The notes beneath the pieces were generated by a model, which made no database searches, had not been told where the DNA came from, and was given only the letters and a program-made list of their open reading frames with translations. The position numbers were made by a program, and so were the translations under genes. Of a stretch of 64,000 nucleotides of DNA, positions 26,811-35,808 are shown one piece after another. The stretch lies in assembly GCF_000744655.1 (NCBI RefSeq), contig NZ_JQMJ01000004.1, positions 1,240,001 to 1,304,000 of the forward strand. The letters run 5' to 3'. This DNA comes from Streptacidiphilus rugosus AM-16. Its GTDB lineage: Bacteria > Actinomycetota > Actinomycetes > Streptomycetales > Streptomycetaceae. How positions within the stretch are numbered: the first letter of the stretch is position 1; every line of letters starts with the position of its first letter.

Positions 26811-26911
26811 CGCGACGTGCCGGAGGCGAAAGGCAAGATCACCCGCGTGGCGCGTGACCGTGCGGGGCTCGGGTCGGTTGGCTGAACGAAGATCAACCAC
26901 TGGAGCCCCGC

Positions 26912-27319
26912 ATGCGTCATCTCGGCTACGCCCTCGCGGCCGCCCTCAGCGTCCTCATCCCCGCCGCTGCCGCCACCTCCACTCCCCGCGACCTACTGCC
27001 GCAACAGTCCGTGCACCTCCGTGCCACCGCGGGCGACGGCTCCTCCGACGGCGTCTCCGACCTGGTCGTCACCCGCGAGAACCACGGCTTCCGGCTGCGC
27101 GGCTACGTCGAGTCGGTGGCCGGCTGCGTCGAGCTCAAGGCCGTGACCACGCATCTGGGCGACTACTGGGGCGGCGACCCGGTCACCGGCACCTGCGAGG
27201 CGAACACCTTGGCGTCGGTCGATGCGTGGACGCACCATTCCGACGTGGTGCTCACCGCCGTGGCGCCGCACGGCAACGACTCGGACTCGGCCGTCGTCAC
27301 CCTGACCGGCCGTCCCTAG
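26912..27319 (+). CDS. secreted small protein of unknown function
   Basis: A 135-residue protein with a signal peptide (MRHLGYALAAALSVLIPAAA, cleavage near ATS-TP at about residue 24). The mature domain is threonine/valine-rich and has two cysteines (VAGCVELK and GTCEAN) that could form a disulfide. No family recognised. Confidence 0.68.
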   Translation: MRHLGYALAAALSVLIPAAAATSTPRDLLPQQSVHLRATAGDGSSDGVSDLVVTRENHGFRLRGYVESVAGCVELKAVTTHLGDYWGGDPVTGTCEANTLASVDAWTHHSDVVLTAVAPHGNDSDSAVVTLTGRP

Positions 27320-27440
27320 CCAGCGCCCGTACAAGCCAAGGAAATCCGCCGCATCGCCGCGCATCCGCCGTTTGACCAGTGGAAATCAAACGGACCCCGA
27401 CCCTCCCCATGGCGCAATCCGAGCGCTACGGTGCTCTGCC

Positions 27441-27695
27441 ATGAACCCCGTGCTCGCCTCCGCCGTCGCCCCCGTCAGCACCGCGCACCCGTCCGACCCG
27501 ATCCACTGGCACAACTGGAACCTGCCGCTCACCGAGCCGGTTCCGGTCCCCTGCCGGGCCAGGATCGACGAGGAGATCGTCGCGATCGACAGCTGCCGCG
27601 GCGTCGGCCCCTACGTCGTCCACCTCACCGAGCCCCTCAGAGCGCCGCACGCCATGGGCTCCCCCGTGGTCGTGCTGCTCGACGAGGCCGGCTGA
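27441..27695 (+). CDS. small hypothetical protein
   Basis: An 84-residue protein starting MNPVLASAVAPVSTAHPSDP with HWHNWNLPLTEPVPVPCRAR. No membrane segment. The frame has the expected GC-rich third positions. Family unknown. It lies 100 nt upstream of hemC on the same strand. Confidence 0.5.
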   Translation: MNPVLASAVAPVSTAHPSDPIHWHNWNLPLTEPVPVPCRARIDEEIVAIDSCRGVGPYVVHLTEPLRAPHAMGSPVVVLLDEAG

Positions 27696-27795
27696 GGCGG
27701 CCCGCCGGACAGTCCGGCCGAGGTCACGGCAGCACCACTGTCGCGGGTGGCAGGGGTGCGCTCGAGGACGGGTCGGGAGGGGCTAGCCTGAAGGC

Positions 27796-28725
27796 ATGTC
27801 AGTGCCTCAGCTGCTCCGGATCGGGGCCCGCTCCTCGCCGATGTCCCTCGCACAGGTGGAACGGGTTCGGGCCGAGCTCGCCGCCCGGCATCCCGGCATC
27901 GTGACCGAGGTCGTCCCGGTGACCACCTCCGGCGACCGCTGGACCGGCGCCCTGTCCGACCTGGGCGGGAAAGGCGCGTTCACGAAGGAGCTCGACGACG
28001 GGCTGCTGCGCGGCGACTGGGACCTGGCCGTCCACTGCGTCAAGGACGTGCCCGGAGACCGGCCGGTGCCCGCGGGCACGGCCTTCGCCGCCTACCTGCG
28101 CCGTGACGACATCCGCGACGCGCTCGTGCAGCCCGCGGGCCTCACGCTCGACGAGCTCCCCGTCGGCGCGCGGGTCGGCACTTCCTCGGTGCGGCGCATC
28201 GCCCACCTGGCCCGCTACTGGCCGCACATCGAGCCGGTGCCGTGCCGCGGCAACGCGAACACCCGCCTGGCCAAGCTCGACGCCGGCGAGTACGACGCGC
28301 TGCTGCTGGCCGTCTCGGGTCTGGAGCGCATCGGGCGGACGGACCGGATCGCCCAGGTCCTCGACGTGGAACGGATGATGCCCGCCGTCGGGTCGGGCAC
28401 CCTGGTGCTGCAGTGCCGCGCCGACGAACCCGCCACGATCGACGCGCTGGCCGCGATCGGCGACCCGGAGGCGTTCCGGCAGACCACCGCCGAGCGGATG
28501 CTGCTCCACGTCCTCCAGGGCCACTGCAACTCGCCGATCAGCGCCTACGCCGTGACCGAGCCTGACGGCCGGCTCGGGCTGCGGGCACGGGTCTTCTCCC
28601 TCGACGGGAAGGTCTGCCTGGACGCGCACGAGTGGGACCACAACCCGCTCGCGCTGGGCACAAGCGTCGCCGCCACGCTGCTGCGGCAGGGCGCGCACGA
28701 GGTGATCAGCGGAATTCCGCACTGA
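27796..28725 (+). CDS. hemC: hydroxymethylbilane synthase (porphobilinogen deaminase)
   Basis: Polymerises four porphobilinogens into hydroxymethylbilane in tetrapyrrole synthesis. The 309-residue protein starts with [19 protein letters not shown] and has [51 protein letters not shown] and [19 protein letters not shown], all PBGD signatures. The cofactor-bearing cysteine is in [11 protein letters not shown] (about residue 239) rather than the commoner G-C-Q-x-P. The usual actinomycete hemC sits in a hemACD cluster; none is here, so this may be a second copy with a specialised role. Confidence 0.92.
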   Translation: MSVPQLLRIGARSSPMSLAQVERVRAELAARHPGIVTEVVPVTTSGDRWTGALSDLGGKGAFTKELDDGLLRGDWDLAVHCVKDVPGDRPVPAGTAFAAYLRRDDIRDALVQPAGLTLDELPVGARVGTSSVRRIAHLARYWPHIEPVPCRGNANTRLAKLDAGEYDALLLAVSGLERIGRTDRIAQVLDVERMMPAVGSGTLVLQCRADEPATIDALAAIGDPEAFRQTTAERMLLHVLQGHCNSPISAYAVTEPDGRLGLRARVFSLDGKVCLDAHEWDHNPLALGTSVAATLLRQGAHEVISGIPH

Positions 28726-28774
28726 CGCACGCATGACGGCGGGCTGACGATGCCGCCGCGGTCCGGCGGGACGG

Positions 28775-29005
28775 TCAGGTGATCGTCTCGCCGAACCGTG
28801 CGGAGACGTCCCTGAGGTGGGCGATCTCCAGGTCGTGGCACTCGTGTTCACAGCCGTGCAGTTTGCCGGCGATCACGCGGACCCCCACCGTGCAGGTGTG
28901 CGACTCGCCGGGCTCGGCGCCCTTGCAGCCGGGCGCGAGGTACTTCTCGGGGGGAGTCCACAGGCCCCCGTACGGTTTGGCGGGGTCTGGTGTCGTCTGC
29001 GCCAT
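28775..29005 (-). CDS. small cysteine-containing hypothetical protein
   Basis: A 76-residue protein from ATG 29005 (MAQTTPDPAKPYGGLWTPPE). Four cysteines and three histidines in GCKGAEPGESHTC and GCEHECHDLE could bind a metal. No membrane segment and no recognised family. Convergent with hemC. Confidence 0.55.
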   Translation of the reverse strand: MAQTTPDPAKPYGGLWTPPEKYLAPGCKGAEPGESHTCTVGVRVIAGKLHGCEHECHDLEIAHLRDVSARFGETIT

Positions 29006-29385
29006 GGATCCAGTGTGCGCCAAAGCCCTTGCCCCGCACGGGAGAACGCAGAAGATCAGCTCAGGAATCCGGATTGCCACCGGCCTTGCCGCTGGCACGT
29101 GCCAGCCCGGCCGGGCCGCCCCCGGCCAGGCCCCGCGGCTGTCCTCAAACCCGCGCCGGATCGGCTCCGGTCGGCCGACGCGGCCGGCTGTGAGGCGGAG
29201 CGGCGTCCTCGTACCGTCCCTGGATGACGCGACAGCACACCGAGGGGGCCGGGAGAGGCCGCGCGTGGCGGGCCGCGCCCGGCGGGGCCGAAGACAGGCC
29301 GGAGGCCGCGAGAGGCCCCGGGCCGGGAAAGGCCGCGCGTGGCGGGCCAGGCCCGGGGGCTGAAGACAGGCCTAGGGTGGCGGCC
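29006..29385. repeat. gene-free interval with an imperfect 50-bp direct repeat
   Basis: Within this 380-nt gap, 29251-29300 and 29323-29372 are two copies of a 50-nt sequence (gggagaggccgcgcgtggcg and onwards to gaagacaggcc) that differ at a few positions and are 22 nt apart. The second copy ends 13 nt before the ATG of the gene at 29386. No coding frame in the gap is convincing. Confidence 0.75.
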
Positions 29386-29691
29386 ATGACCGAGAACCCG
29401 CGAAGTGAGCATGTGGAACACCACGACACCCCGGAGGACGAGGAGCCGCTGCGACGCAGGATCTACCTGACGAACCTGCTCGCCGGGACGAACTGGCTGC
29501 TGCTGAACACCGACCGCGCCACCATGTCCGCCAACGGCCCGGCGCTGCAGGCCCTCGCGGCCGCGATCGAGGCTCTGCACGAGATCGGCTGGCACCTCAA
29601 CCAGCCGGAACCCGGACAGCTCGGCTCCGCCGCACGCCACCTCGACGAGAGCCGCCGGCAGTTGAACGCCGCCATCGTGGGGTCGGAGTAA
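29386..29691 (+). CDS. small conserved-looking hypothetical protein
   Basis: A 101-residue acidic, helical protein: MTENPRSEHVEHHDTPEDEE, then RIYLTNLLAGTNWLLLNTDR and IEALHEIGWHLNQPEPGQLG. No family recognised. The ATG at 29386 is preferred over an upstream start that would translate the 50-bp direct repeats. It ends 3 nt from the convergent TetR gene. Confidence 0.55.
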   Translation: MTENPRSEHVEHHDTPEDEEPLRRRIYLTNLLAGTNWLLLNTDRATMSANGPALQALAAAIEALHEIGWHLNQPEPGQLGSAARHLDESRRQLNAAIVGSE

Positions 29692-29694
29692 GGC

Positions 29695-30456
29695 TCAGCC
29701 CTCCGCCCCGCCCTCGGCGGCCCGCGCCGAGACGGCCCGCTCCGGGGCCGCCAGTTCCGCGGCCCGCAGTTCCGCGGCCGCCGCCGCGAGCAGCAGGTCG
29801 AGGGCCGACGGGTACGCGCTCTCGTTCATGCGTTCGGCCAACAGCTCCGCAGTGGCCGCGATATGAGGGTGCGTCCGCTCCGGCAGCCGGGCGTAGGTCG
29901 CCTGCCAGACCGCCTCGTCGGCGCGGCGGGCCTCGTCCGGAAGGGCCAGCGACGCCGCGTCGAGGGCGGCGAACGCCAGGCTCTGGTCGATGAAGACGTG
30001 GTAGATCCTGACCGCCGACCGGTCGGGGAAGCCGGCCCCGCGCAGCAGGCCGAGAACGGCCTCGTCCGCCGCGATCTCGTGCGCCCGGCCGCTGACCCGG
30101 CTCGCCGCGAGGACCGCGGCCTGCGGGTGCGCCAGGTAGGAGGCGTGCACCCGCAGCCCCAGCGCGCGCAGGTCCGCGCGCCAGTCGCCGGTCGGGGCCC
30201 AGCCGGTCATCGCGCGGTGCATCAGCTCGTCCGCGATCGCGCGCGAGAGCTCGTCCATGCCGCGGAAGTACCGGTAGACCGAACTCGCGTCCGCCCCCAG
30301 GGCCAGACCGAGGCGGCGCGCGGTCAGCCCCTGCGCGCCGTGCTCGCGCAGCATCCGCAGCGCGGTCTCCACGATCAGCTCGTGCGAGAGCACCGTGCCC
30401 TGCTTGGTCGGCCGCCGCCGGCGCCGCTGCTCGTCCTGGACCACTGGTTTCGCCAT
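29695..30456 (-). CDS. TetR/AcrR-family transcriptional regulator
   Basis: A 253-residue regulator with an N-terminal HTH (SHELIVETALRMLREHGAQG then LTARRLGLALGADASSVYRYF, about residues 25-70) and a C-terminal ligand domain of the TetR_C type common near drug or lipid enzymes. The ATG at 30456 has AAGGTGG 7 nt upstream and is preferred over a GTG three codons earlier. It is divergent from the saccharopine-dehydrogenase-like gene, the likely target. Confidence 0.85.
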   Translation of the reverse strand: MAKPVVQDEQRRRRRPTKQGTVLSHELIVETALRMLREHGAQGLTARRLGLALGADASSVYRYFRGMDELSRAIADELMHRAMTGWAPTGDWRADLRALGLRVHASYLAHPQAAVLAASRVSGRAHEIAADEAVLGLLRGAGFPDRSAVRIYHVFIDQSLAFAALDAASLALPDEARRADEAVWQATYARLPERTHPHIAATAELLAERMNESAYPSALDLLLAAAAAELRAAELAAPERAVSARAAEGGAEG

Positions 30457-30469
30457 ATGGTCCACCTTA

Positions 30470-30493
30470 TGCCAACGCCATTGACGTTCGGCA
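30470..30493. promoter_or_regulatory. imperfect dyad, candidate TetR operator
   Basis: TGCC-AACG and CGTT-C-GGCA face each other across ccattga, an inverted repeat with a one-base offset, just upstream of the TetR start and within the divergent gap. Confidence 0.35.
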
Positions 30494-30574
30494 CGGCCAG
30501 GGCGTTTGATCGGGAACGCGGCCGCTCAACCGCCCTGATCGACCCTGCACATCCGCACAACCGAGGAGTTCCCC

Positions 30575-31798
30575 ATGCGTGTCCTGCTGGTCGGCGCCGG
30601 AGGCGTCGGTACCGCGATCACGCGGATCGCCGCCCGCCGTCCGTTCCTGTCCCACATGGTCGTCGCCGACTACGACCTCGGCCGCGCCGAGGCGGCCGTC
30701 GCCGCGCTCGGCGAGGAGCGGGCGCAGCGGTTCAGCGCCGCCCGGGTGGACGCGACCGACCAGGCCGCGGTCGAGGCGCTGCTGCGGGCCGAGCGCTGCG
30801 AGGTCCTGCTCAACGCCACGGACCCGCGCTTCGTGCTGCCGCTCTTCGAGGCCGCGCTCGCGGCCGGGGCGCACTACCTCGACATGGCGATGTCCCTGTC
30901 GCACCCGCACCCCGAGCGCCCGCACGAGCTGTGCGGGGTCAAGCTGGGCGACGACCAGTTCGCCCGCGCCGAGGCCTACGAGAAGGCCGGCCTGCTGGCG
31001 CTGGTGGGCATGGGCGTCGAGCCCGGCCTTTCGGACGTCTTCGCCCGCTACGCCGCCGACGAGCTCTTCGACGAGATCGAGGAGGTCGGCATCCGCGACG
31101 GCGCCAACCTGACCGTCGAAGGCTACGACTTCGCCCCGTCCTTCAGCATCTGGACCACCATCGAGGAGTGCCTGAACCCGCCGGTCGTCTACGAGGCGGA
31201 CCGGGGCTGGTTCACCACCCCGCCGTTCAGCGAGCCCGAGGTCTTCGACTTCCCCGACGGCATCGGCCCGGTGGAGTGCGTCAACGTGGAGCACGAGGAG
31301 GTCCTCCTGGTGCCCCGCTGGGTGGACGCCAAGCGGGTGACCTTCAAGTACGGCCTGGGTGACGACTTCATCGCCAAGCTGAAGACCCTGCACGCCCTCG
31401 GCCTGGACCGCACCGAGCCGCTGACCGTCCCCTCGGCGAACGGTCCGGTGCAGGTGTCCCCGCGCGACGTCGTCGCGGCCGCACTGCCCGACCCGGCGAC
31501 GCTGGGCGAGCGGATGCACGGCAAGACCTGCGCCGGCACCTGGGTCAAGGGCGTCAGGGACGGGCAGCCGCGCGAGGTCTACCTCTACCACGTGGTCGAC
31601 AACCAGTGGTCGATGCGCGAGTACGGCTCGCAGGCCGTCGTCTGGCAGACGGCGATCAACCCGGTCGTCGCGCTGGAGCTGCTGGCCACCGGCGCCTGGT
31701 CCGGCCAGGGCGTGCTCGGCCCCGAGGCGTTCCCGCCGAAGCCGTTCCTCGATCTGCTGACCGCGTACGACTCTCCGTGGGGTCTGCGCGAGCAGTAG
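30575..31798 (+). CDS. saccharopine dehydrogenase family protein
   Basis: A 407-residue NAD(P)-dependent enzyme starting MRVLLVGAGGVGTAITRIAA (dinucleotide-binding GxGGxG), with ADYDLGRAEAAVAAL, LLNATDPRFVLPLFEAALAAGAHYLDMA and MGVEPGLSDVFARYAADEL. These match the saccharopine/carboxynorspermidine dehydrogenase fold. Bacterial members of this length act on varied amino-acid or polyamine substrates. The ATG is preceded by GAGGAG. It converges on soxG with a strong hairpin between, so it is not in the sox operon. Confidence 0.85.
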   Translation: MRVLLVGAGGVGTAITRIAARRPFLSHMVVADYDLGRAEAAVAALGEERAQRFSAARVDATDQAAVEALLRAERCEVLLNATDPRFVLPLFEAALAAGAHYLDMAMSLSHPHPERPHELCGVKLGDDQFARAEAYEKAGLLALVGMGVEPGLSDVFARYAADELFDEIEEVGIRDGANLTVEGYDFAPSFSIWTTIEECLNPPVVYEADRGWFTTPPFSEPEVFDFPDGIGPVECVNVEHEEVLLVPRWVDAKRVTFKYGLGDDFIAKLKTLHALGLDRTEPLTVPSANGPVQVSPRDVVAAALPDPATLGERMHGKTCAGTWVKGVRDGQPREVYLYHVVDNQWSMREYGSQAVVWQTAINPVVALELLATGAWSGQGVLGPEAFPPKPFLDLLTAYDSPWGLREQ

Positions 31799-31802
31799 CA
31801 GC

Positions 31803-31844
31803 GACGGGCGGGGCGGCGCGGTCGCCCGCGCCGTCCCGCCCGTC
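31803..31844. terminator. bidirectional hairpin terminator
   Basis: A 19-bp stem (31803-31821 with 31826-31844, one G-T wobble) closes on a tetraloop, 4 nt after the saccharopine-like gene stop and downstream of the convergent soxG. Confidence 0.8.
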
Positions 31845-31967
31845 AACCGCGTGGAATATGCGCGCGGCACACCGCAATTCTGTGACAGCCTGCTTCTCGT
31901 ACGGCAGGCGGGACCGCCGGGCCCGCCTGCCGCTCCTGCCGTTGTGCTCCGCCCTGCTCCCCTGCGC

Positions 31968-32570
31968 TCAGCCGGTGTACTCCGCCATGGCGTCCAGCAG
32001 CCAGCGGGCCAGGTAGTCGGCGAAGGACGGGCGGACGAAGAGCTGGTAGGCCGGTCCGGGCGCGACGATCGTCCGCCGGAGGATCACCTGGACCTTGGAG
32101 AGCAGCGTCTGCACGCAGCTGCCAGGCGGGAAGACCCGCGGGTGCAGGTCGATCGAGCAGCCCTTCTCCAGCACGGACCGCGCGGCGGGACCGGCGAGTT
32201 CCAGCACGGTGCGGTTGGCGGAGACGTCGACCAGCGAGCCGTACTCGGGGTCGAGCACGGGTTCGAGCAGATCCCGGATCGCCCCCTGCGCGCCGTCAGG
32301 GCCGACGACCAGCCACTCGTCGGGACCCAGCCGGAGCGCGTCGAGCCGCTCACCGATCCGGGTGAACCGGCCGGGACCGGGAACAGGACCGGGATCCGAA
32401 CCCGGGCCCCCCGGACCGGAGCCAGGCGCGGACAGCAGCGGCGCGTCCCGGAAGCGGAACGAGAATTGCGCCGGGAACGGCAGTTCGCGCAGGGACACCG
32501 CTCCGCCCGCGGCGGGAAACGCGCCGCTCACTCCGGCCAGCGGGCTGCGGCGCAGGTCGTCAGCCGTCAC
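31968..32570 (-). CDS. soxG: heterotetrameric sarcosine oxidase gamma subunit SoxG
   Basis: The smallest-fold companion subunit of sarcosine oxidase. The 200-residue protein contains RSPLAGVSGAF, LGPDEWLVVGPDGAQGAIRD, VDVSANRTVLELAGPAARSVLEKGCSIDLHP and FVRPSFADYLARWLLDAM, the SoxG order, related to the GcvT fold. A Gly/Pro-rich loop (about residues 48-68) is inserted before the first conserved core block. It overlaps the soxA stop by 11 nt and ends the soxBDAG operon. Confidence 0.93.
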   Translation of the reverse strand: MTADDLRRSPLAGVSGAFPAAGGAVSLRELPFPAQFSFRFRDAPLLSAPGSGPGGPGSDPGPVPGPGRFTRIGERLDALRLGPDEWLVVGPDGAQGAIRDLLEPVLDPEYGSLVDVSANRTVLELAGPAARSVLEKGCSIDLHPRVFPPGSCVQTLLSKVQVILRRTIVAPGPAYQLFVRPSFADYLARWLLDAMAEYTG

Positions 32571-35457
32571 GGCGGGTTCCCTTCGGGTCGTAGAGGACGG
32601 GGTCGGCGACGGTCGCCGCGACGACGCGGCCGTCGGCGAGCGGCGCGTGCACGGTCCGGCCCAGGCGCTCGCGGCCGGAGGCGACCAGCGCCAGGGCGAA
32701 GGTGCGGGCCAGCGCCGCGCTGCGGTAGCTGGAGGTGACGTGGCCGATCATCGGCACCGGTGTCCGCTCCAGGTCGACGCCCGGCTCGACCAACTGGGCG
32801 CCCTCCGGCAGGAGTTCGCCGGGGTCCTCGGGGAGCAGCGCGACCAGGTGGCGGCGGTCGGGGCGGGCGGTGTCGGCACGCCGCAGTGAGCGCTTCCCGA
32901 CGAAGTCCTTGTGCCGGGAGACGATCCAGTCCATGCCCAGGTCGAGCGGGGTGACCGTGCCGTCGGTGTCCTGACCGACGATCGGGAAGCCCTTCTCGGC
33001 GCGCAGCACGTGCATGGTCTCGGTGCCGTAGGGAGTGATGCCGAGGTGAGCGCCGTACGCGAGGACGGCCTCCCACAGCGCCAGTCCGTGCGTGCCGGCG
33101 ACGTTGATCTCGTACGCGAGCTCGCCGGAGAAGGAGATCCGGCAGATCCGGGCCGGCAGGCCGTCGGCGAGCGTGGTGTGTCGGACCGTCATGAAGGGGA
33201 AGGCCTCGCGGGAGACGTCGAGCTCCGGTGCGAGCACCGCGAGGACGTGGCGGGCGAGCGGACCGACGACGGCGACGGTGGCCCACTGCTCGGTGACCGA
33301 GGTGCAGCGCACCCGCAGCCCGGGCCACTCGGTCTGCAGCCACTCCTCCAGCCAGTCCAGCACGGCGGCCGCGTTGCCGGTGGTCGTGGTCAGGTAGTAG
33401 TGGTCGGCGGCGAGCCTGGCGGTGACGCCGTCGTCGAAGACCATGCCGTCGGCGCGGCACATCATGCCGTAGCGGGCGGAGCCGACGGGCAGGCGGGCGA
33501 AGCCGTTGGTGTAGATCCGGTCCAGGAAGAGGCCCGCGTCCGGACCGACGACGTCGATCTTGCCGAGGGTGGAGGCGTCCATCACCGCCACGCCCTCGCG
33601 GGCGGCCAGGCACTCGCGCGTCACCGCGTCGTCCATCGTCTCGCCGGGCCGCGGGTAGTAGCGGGGGCGCAGCCACTGGCCGACGTTCTCGAAGACGGCC
33701 CCGCGCCGGACGTGCCAGGGGTGGACGGGCGTGGTCCTGGACGGGTCGAAGAGCGCGCCGCGCTCGCGCCCCGCCAGCAGGGCGAAGGAGACCGGGACGG
33801 TGGGCCCGCGGAAGGTCGCGGTGCCGACCTCGCCCGGGGATCGGGCGCCGAGCAGCGCCGCGATCACTCCGACGGCGCTGATCGCCGAGCCTGCTTTGCC
33901 CTGGTCGTGGGCGGTGCCGATGGTGGTGTAGCGCTTGATGTGCTCGACGGAGCGCATGCCGGCGCGGATCGCCCGGTCGACGTCGGCGACGGTGGCGTCC
34001 CGCTGGGTGTCGACGAAGTGGTCGTGCCAGTCGCCCGGTCCGCCGCTCTCCCCCGGCACGAGCCACAGCGGGCGCGGCGCGGCGGGCGCGGGATCGCCGG
34101 CGCTGGGCGGGACGTCTTCCGGCGGGCCGTCGGTCGCGTGGCCCGCGGCGGCCGCCGCCCGCGCCCCGGCGTCCGCGCCTTCGGCCAGGCAGTCGGCCAG
34201 GGCGTGGCTGCCGCTCGCGGACCCGACGCTGACCGCCGCCTGCGGGCACACGTCGGGAAGGAACGCCGCCTGTCGCTCGTCCCAGCGCAGGGTGCCGCGT
34301 GCCTGGCTCCATAGCTGGACGGCGGGGGCCCAGCCGCCGGAGACGGCGAGCAGGTCGCAGGCGACGCGGTGGACGGGTCCGGCGAGGGCGCCGGTCGCGT
34401 CGAGCGGGGCGATCCTGACGGCGGCGAGGCCGCCGTCAGGCTCTGCCACGTCCTCCTCGGCGGCCACGACGGCGGAGCCGGTCAGCACCTCGATCTCGGC
34501 CTTCCGTGCGGCGTCGAGCAGTTCGGCGGGCGGTTCGGGCCGGGTGTCGGCCAGGGCGGCGACGGCGACCCCTGCGGCGGCGAGGTCGAGGGCGGTGGCG
34601 TAGGCGTGGTCGTTGGTGGTCATGACGACGGCCCGGCTGCCGGGCGCGACGCCGTAGCGGTTGAGGTAGCCGCGCACCGCTGCCGCCGACATCACGCCGG
34701 GGCGGTCGTTGCCCGCGAAGACCATCGGGAGTTCGAGTGCGCCGGTGGCGAGGACCACCTGCCGGGCCCGGATGTGCCAGAGCCGTTGCTGCGGTCTTCC
34801 CGGCGCGGGGCCGTCGAAGGACTGGGCGGCGGTGAGGTGGTTGTGGTCGTGGTAGCCGATCAGCGTCGTGCGGAGCAACACCCTCACGTCCGGCAGGGAG
34901 TCGAGCTCGGCCGCGACGCGTGCGGCCCAGTCCGGCCCTGGAAGGCCGTCGACGGTCTCGTGGCCGCAGAGCAGTCGGCCGCCGGGCTCGGGCTGGTCGT
35001 CGACGAGCACGACGCGCGCGCCGGTCCGGCCCGCCGCCAGAGCGGCGGCCAGTCCGGCCGGGCCGGCCCCGACGACGAGCACGTCCGTGTGGGCGTGCAT
35101 CTTGTCGTAGCCGGCGCCGGCGGTCCGCGGTGTCGGGCCTTCGAGTCTGCCGCGTCCGCGAAGGCTCCAGGCCTCCAGGCCCTCCACCAGCTCGACCGTC
35201 GTGGCGAGTTGCATGGGCTCGGAGGTGGCCGCGCCGGGCCGCAGCACCTGCACGAGCGCGTGCGGCTCGGCCACTCCGTCGGCGACGACGCCGCGCGGCC
35301 GTCCGCGGTACTGGCTCGGAGCGGCGCCCCACCGGCCGTTGGCGAGCAGCGCCGAGGCGAGGGTGTCGCCGCGCAGACCGGTGAGTGCGACGCCGTCGAA
35401 AGTGAAACGCAGCGGCGCGGAGCGGTCCACCCGGCCGCCCGTGTCGAGCCGCCTCAC
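32560..35457 (-). CDS. soxA: sarcosine oxidase alpha subunit SoxA
   Basis: The 965-residue alpha subunit binds NAD and folate: it oxidises sarcosine with SoxB and passes the one-carbon unit to tetrahydrofolate. Order of domains: an N-terminal ferredoxin-like domain (residues 1-90, without cysteines), an NAD-binding oxidoreductase domain (VLVVGAGPAGLAAALAAGRT about 125-144, VVLATGALELPMVFAGNDRPG), a SoxA_A3 zinc-type linker region, then GcvT (YTTIGTAHDQGKAGS, GKIDVVGPDAGLFLDRIYTN) and a GcvT C-terminal barrel. The GTG at 35457 overlaps the soxD stop (GTGA). Confidence 0.95.
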   Translation of the reverse strand: MRRLDTGGRVDRSAPLRFTFDGVALTGLRGDTLASALLANGRWGAAPSQYRGRPRGVVADGVAEPHALVQVLRPGAATSEPMQLATTVELVEGLEAWSLRGRGRLEGPTPRTAGAGYDKMHAHTDVLVVGAGPAGLAAALAAGRTGARVVLVDDQPEPGGRLLCGHETVDGLPGPDWAARVAAELDSLPDVRVLLRTTLIGYHDHNHLTAAQSFDGPAPGRPQQRLWHIRARQVVLATGALELPMVFAGNDRPGVMSAAAVRGYLNRYGVAPGSRAVVMTTNDHAYATALDLAAAGVAVAALADTRPEPPAELLDAARKAEIEVLTGSAVVAAEEDVAEPDGGLAAVRIAPLDATGALAGPVHRVACDLLAVSGGWAPAVQLWSQARGTLRWDERQAAFLPDVCPQAAVSVGSASGSHALADCLAEGADAGARAAAAAGHATDGPPEDVPPSAGDPAPAAPRPLWLVPGESGGPGDWHDHFVDTQRDATVADVDRAIRAGMRSVEHIKRYTTIGTAHDQGKAGSAISAVGVIAALLGARSPGEVGTATFRGPTVPVSFALLAGRERGALFDPSRTTPVHPWHVRRGAVFENVGQWLRPRYYPRPGETMDDAVTRECLAAREGVAVMDASTLGKIDVVGPDAGLFLDRIYTNGFARLPVGSARYGMMCRADGMVFDDGVTARLAADHYYLTTTTGNAAAVLDWLEEWLQTEWPGLRVRCTSVTEQWATVAVVGPLARHVLAVLAPELDVSREAFPFMTVRHTTLADGLPARICRISFSGELAYEINVAGTHGLALWEAVLAYGAHLGITPYGTETMHVLRAEKGFPIVGQDTDGTVTPLDLGMDWIVSRHKDFVGKRSLRRADTARPDRRHLVALLPEDPGELLPEGAQLVEPGVDLERTPVPMIGHVTSSYRSAALARTFALALVASGRERLGRTVHAPLADGRVVAATVADPVLYDPKGTRRDG

Positions 35458-35744
35458 TGCGCGGCCTCGGGCGTCGTCGCGGTCGTCGCCGTCGTCGCCG
35501 TCGTCGCGGTCATCCGGTAGCTGACGGTGTCGCGGACCACCGAGAACCAGCGGCGGCAGCCCGCCGTGTGGACCCAGCGTTCGGCGAAGGCGCCCTTGGG
35601 GTTGTCCCTGACGAACAGGTACTCCGCCCACTCGGCGTCGGTGAGGGCCTCGGGGTCGGCCGGGTAGGCGACGTTGGCCTGACCGCCGTAGCGGAACTCG
35701 ACCTCGTCGCGCTCCCCGCACCAGGGGCAGCGGATGAGCAGCAC
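35454..35744 (-). CDS. soxD: sarcosine oxidase delta subunit SoxD
   Basis: A 96-residue zinc-binding subunit: MLLIRCPWCGERDEVEFRYG supplies two cysteines, with the His/Cys partners in HTAGCRRWFSVVRDT. The last 20 residues are threonine/alanine repeats (TATTATTATT) coded by a 9-bp tandem repeat at about 35465-35513, which lengthens the tail relative to usual SoxD. Overlaps soxA. Confidence 0.94.
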   Translation of the reverse strand: MLLIRCPWCGERDEVEFRYGGQANVAYPADPEALTDAEWAEYLFVRDNPKGAFAERWVHTAGCRRWFSVVRDTVSYRMTATTATTATTATTPEAAQ

Positions 35745-35808
35745 AGTCTCCCCCTCAACGGGTGGCAGCAGTCGGTGGTGGTGGGCGAGGTGGGTGAGGT
35801 GGGCGGCG

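Noticed and set aside
32560-35721. A single 1053-codon open frame covering soxA and part of soxD
   Set aside because: The first 88 codons are soxD read in another frame. SoxA starts at the GTG overlapping the soxD stop, which gives the family's usual length.
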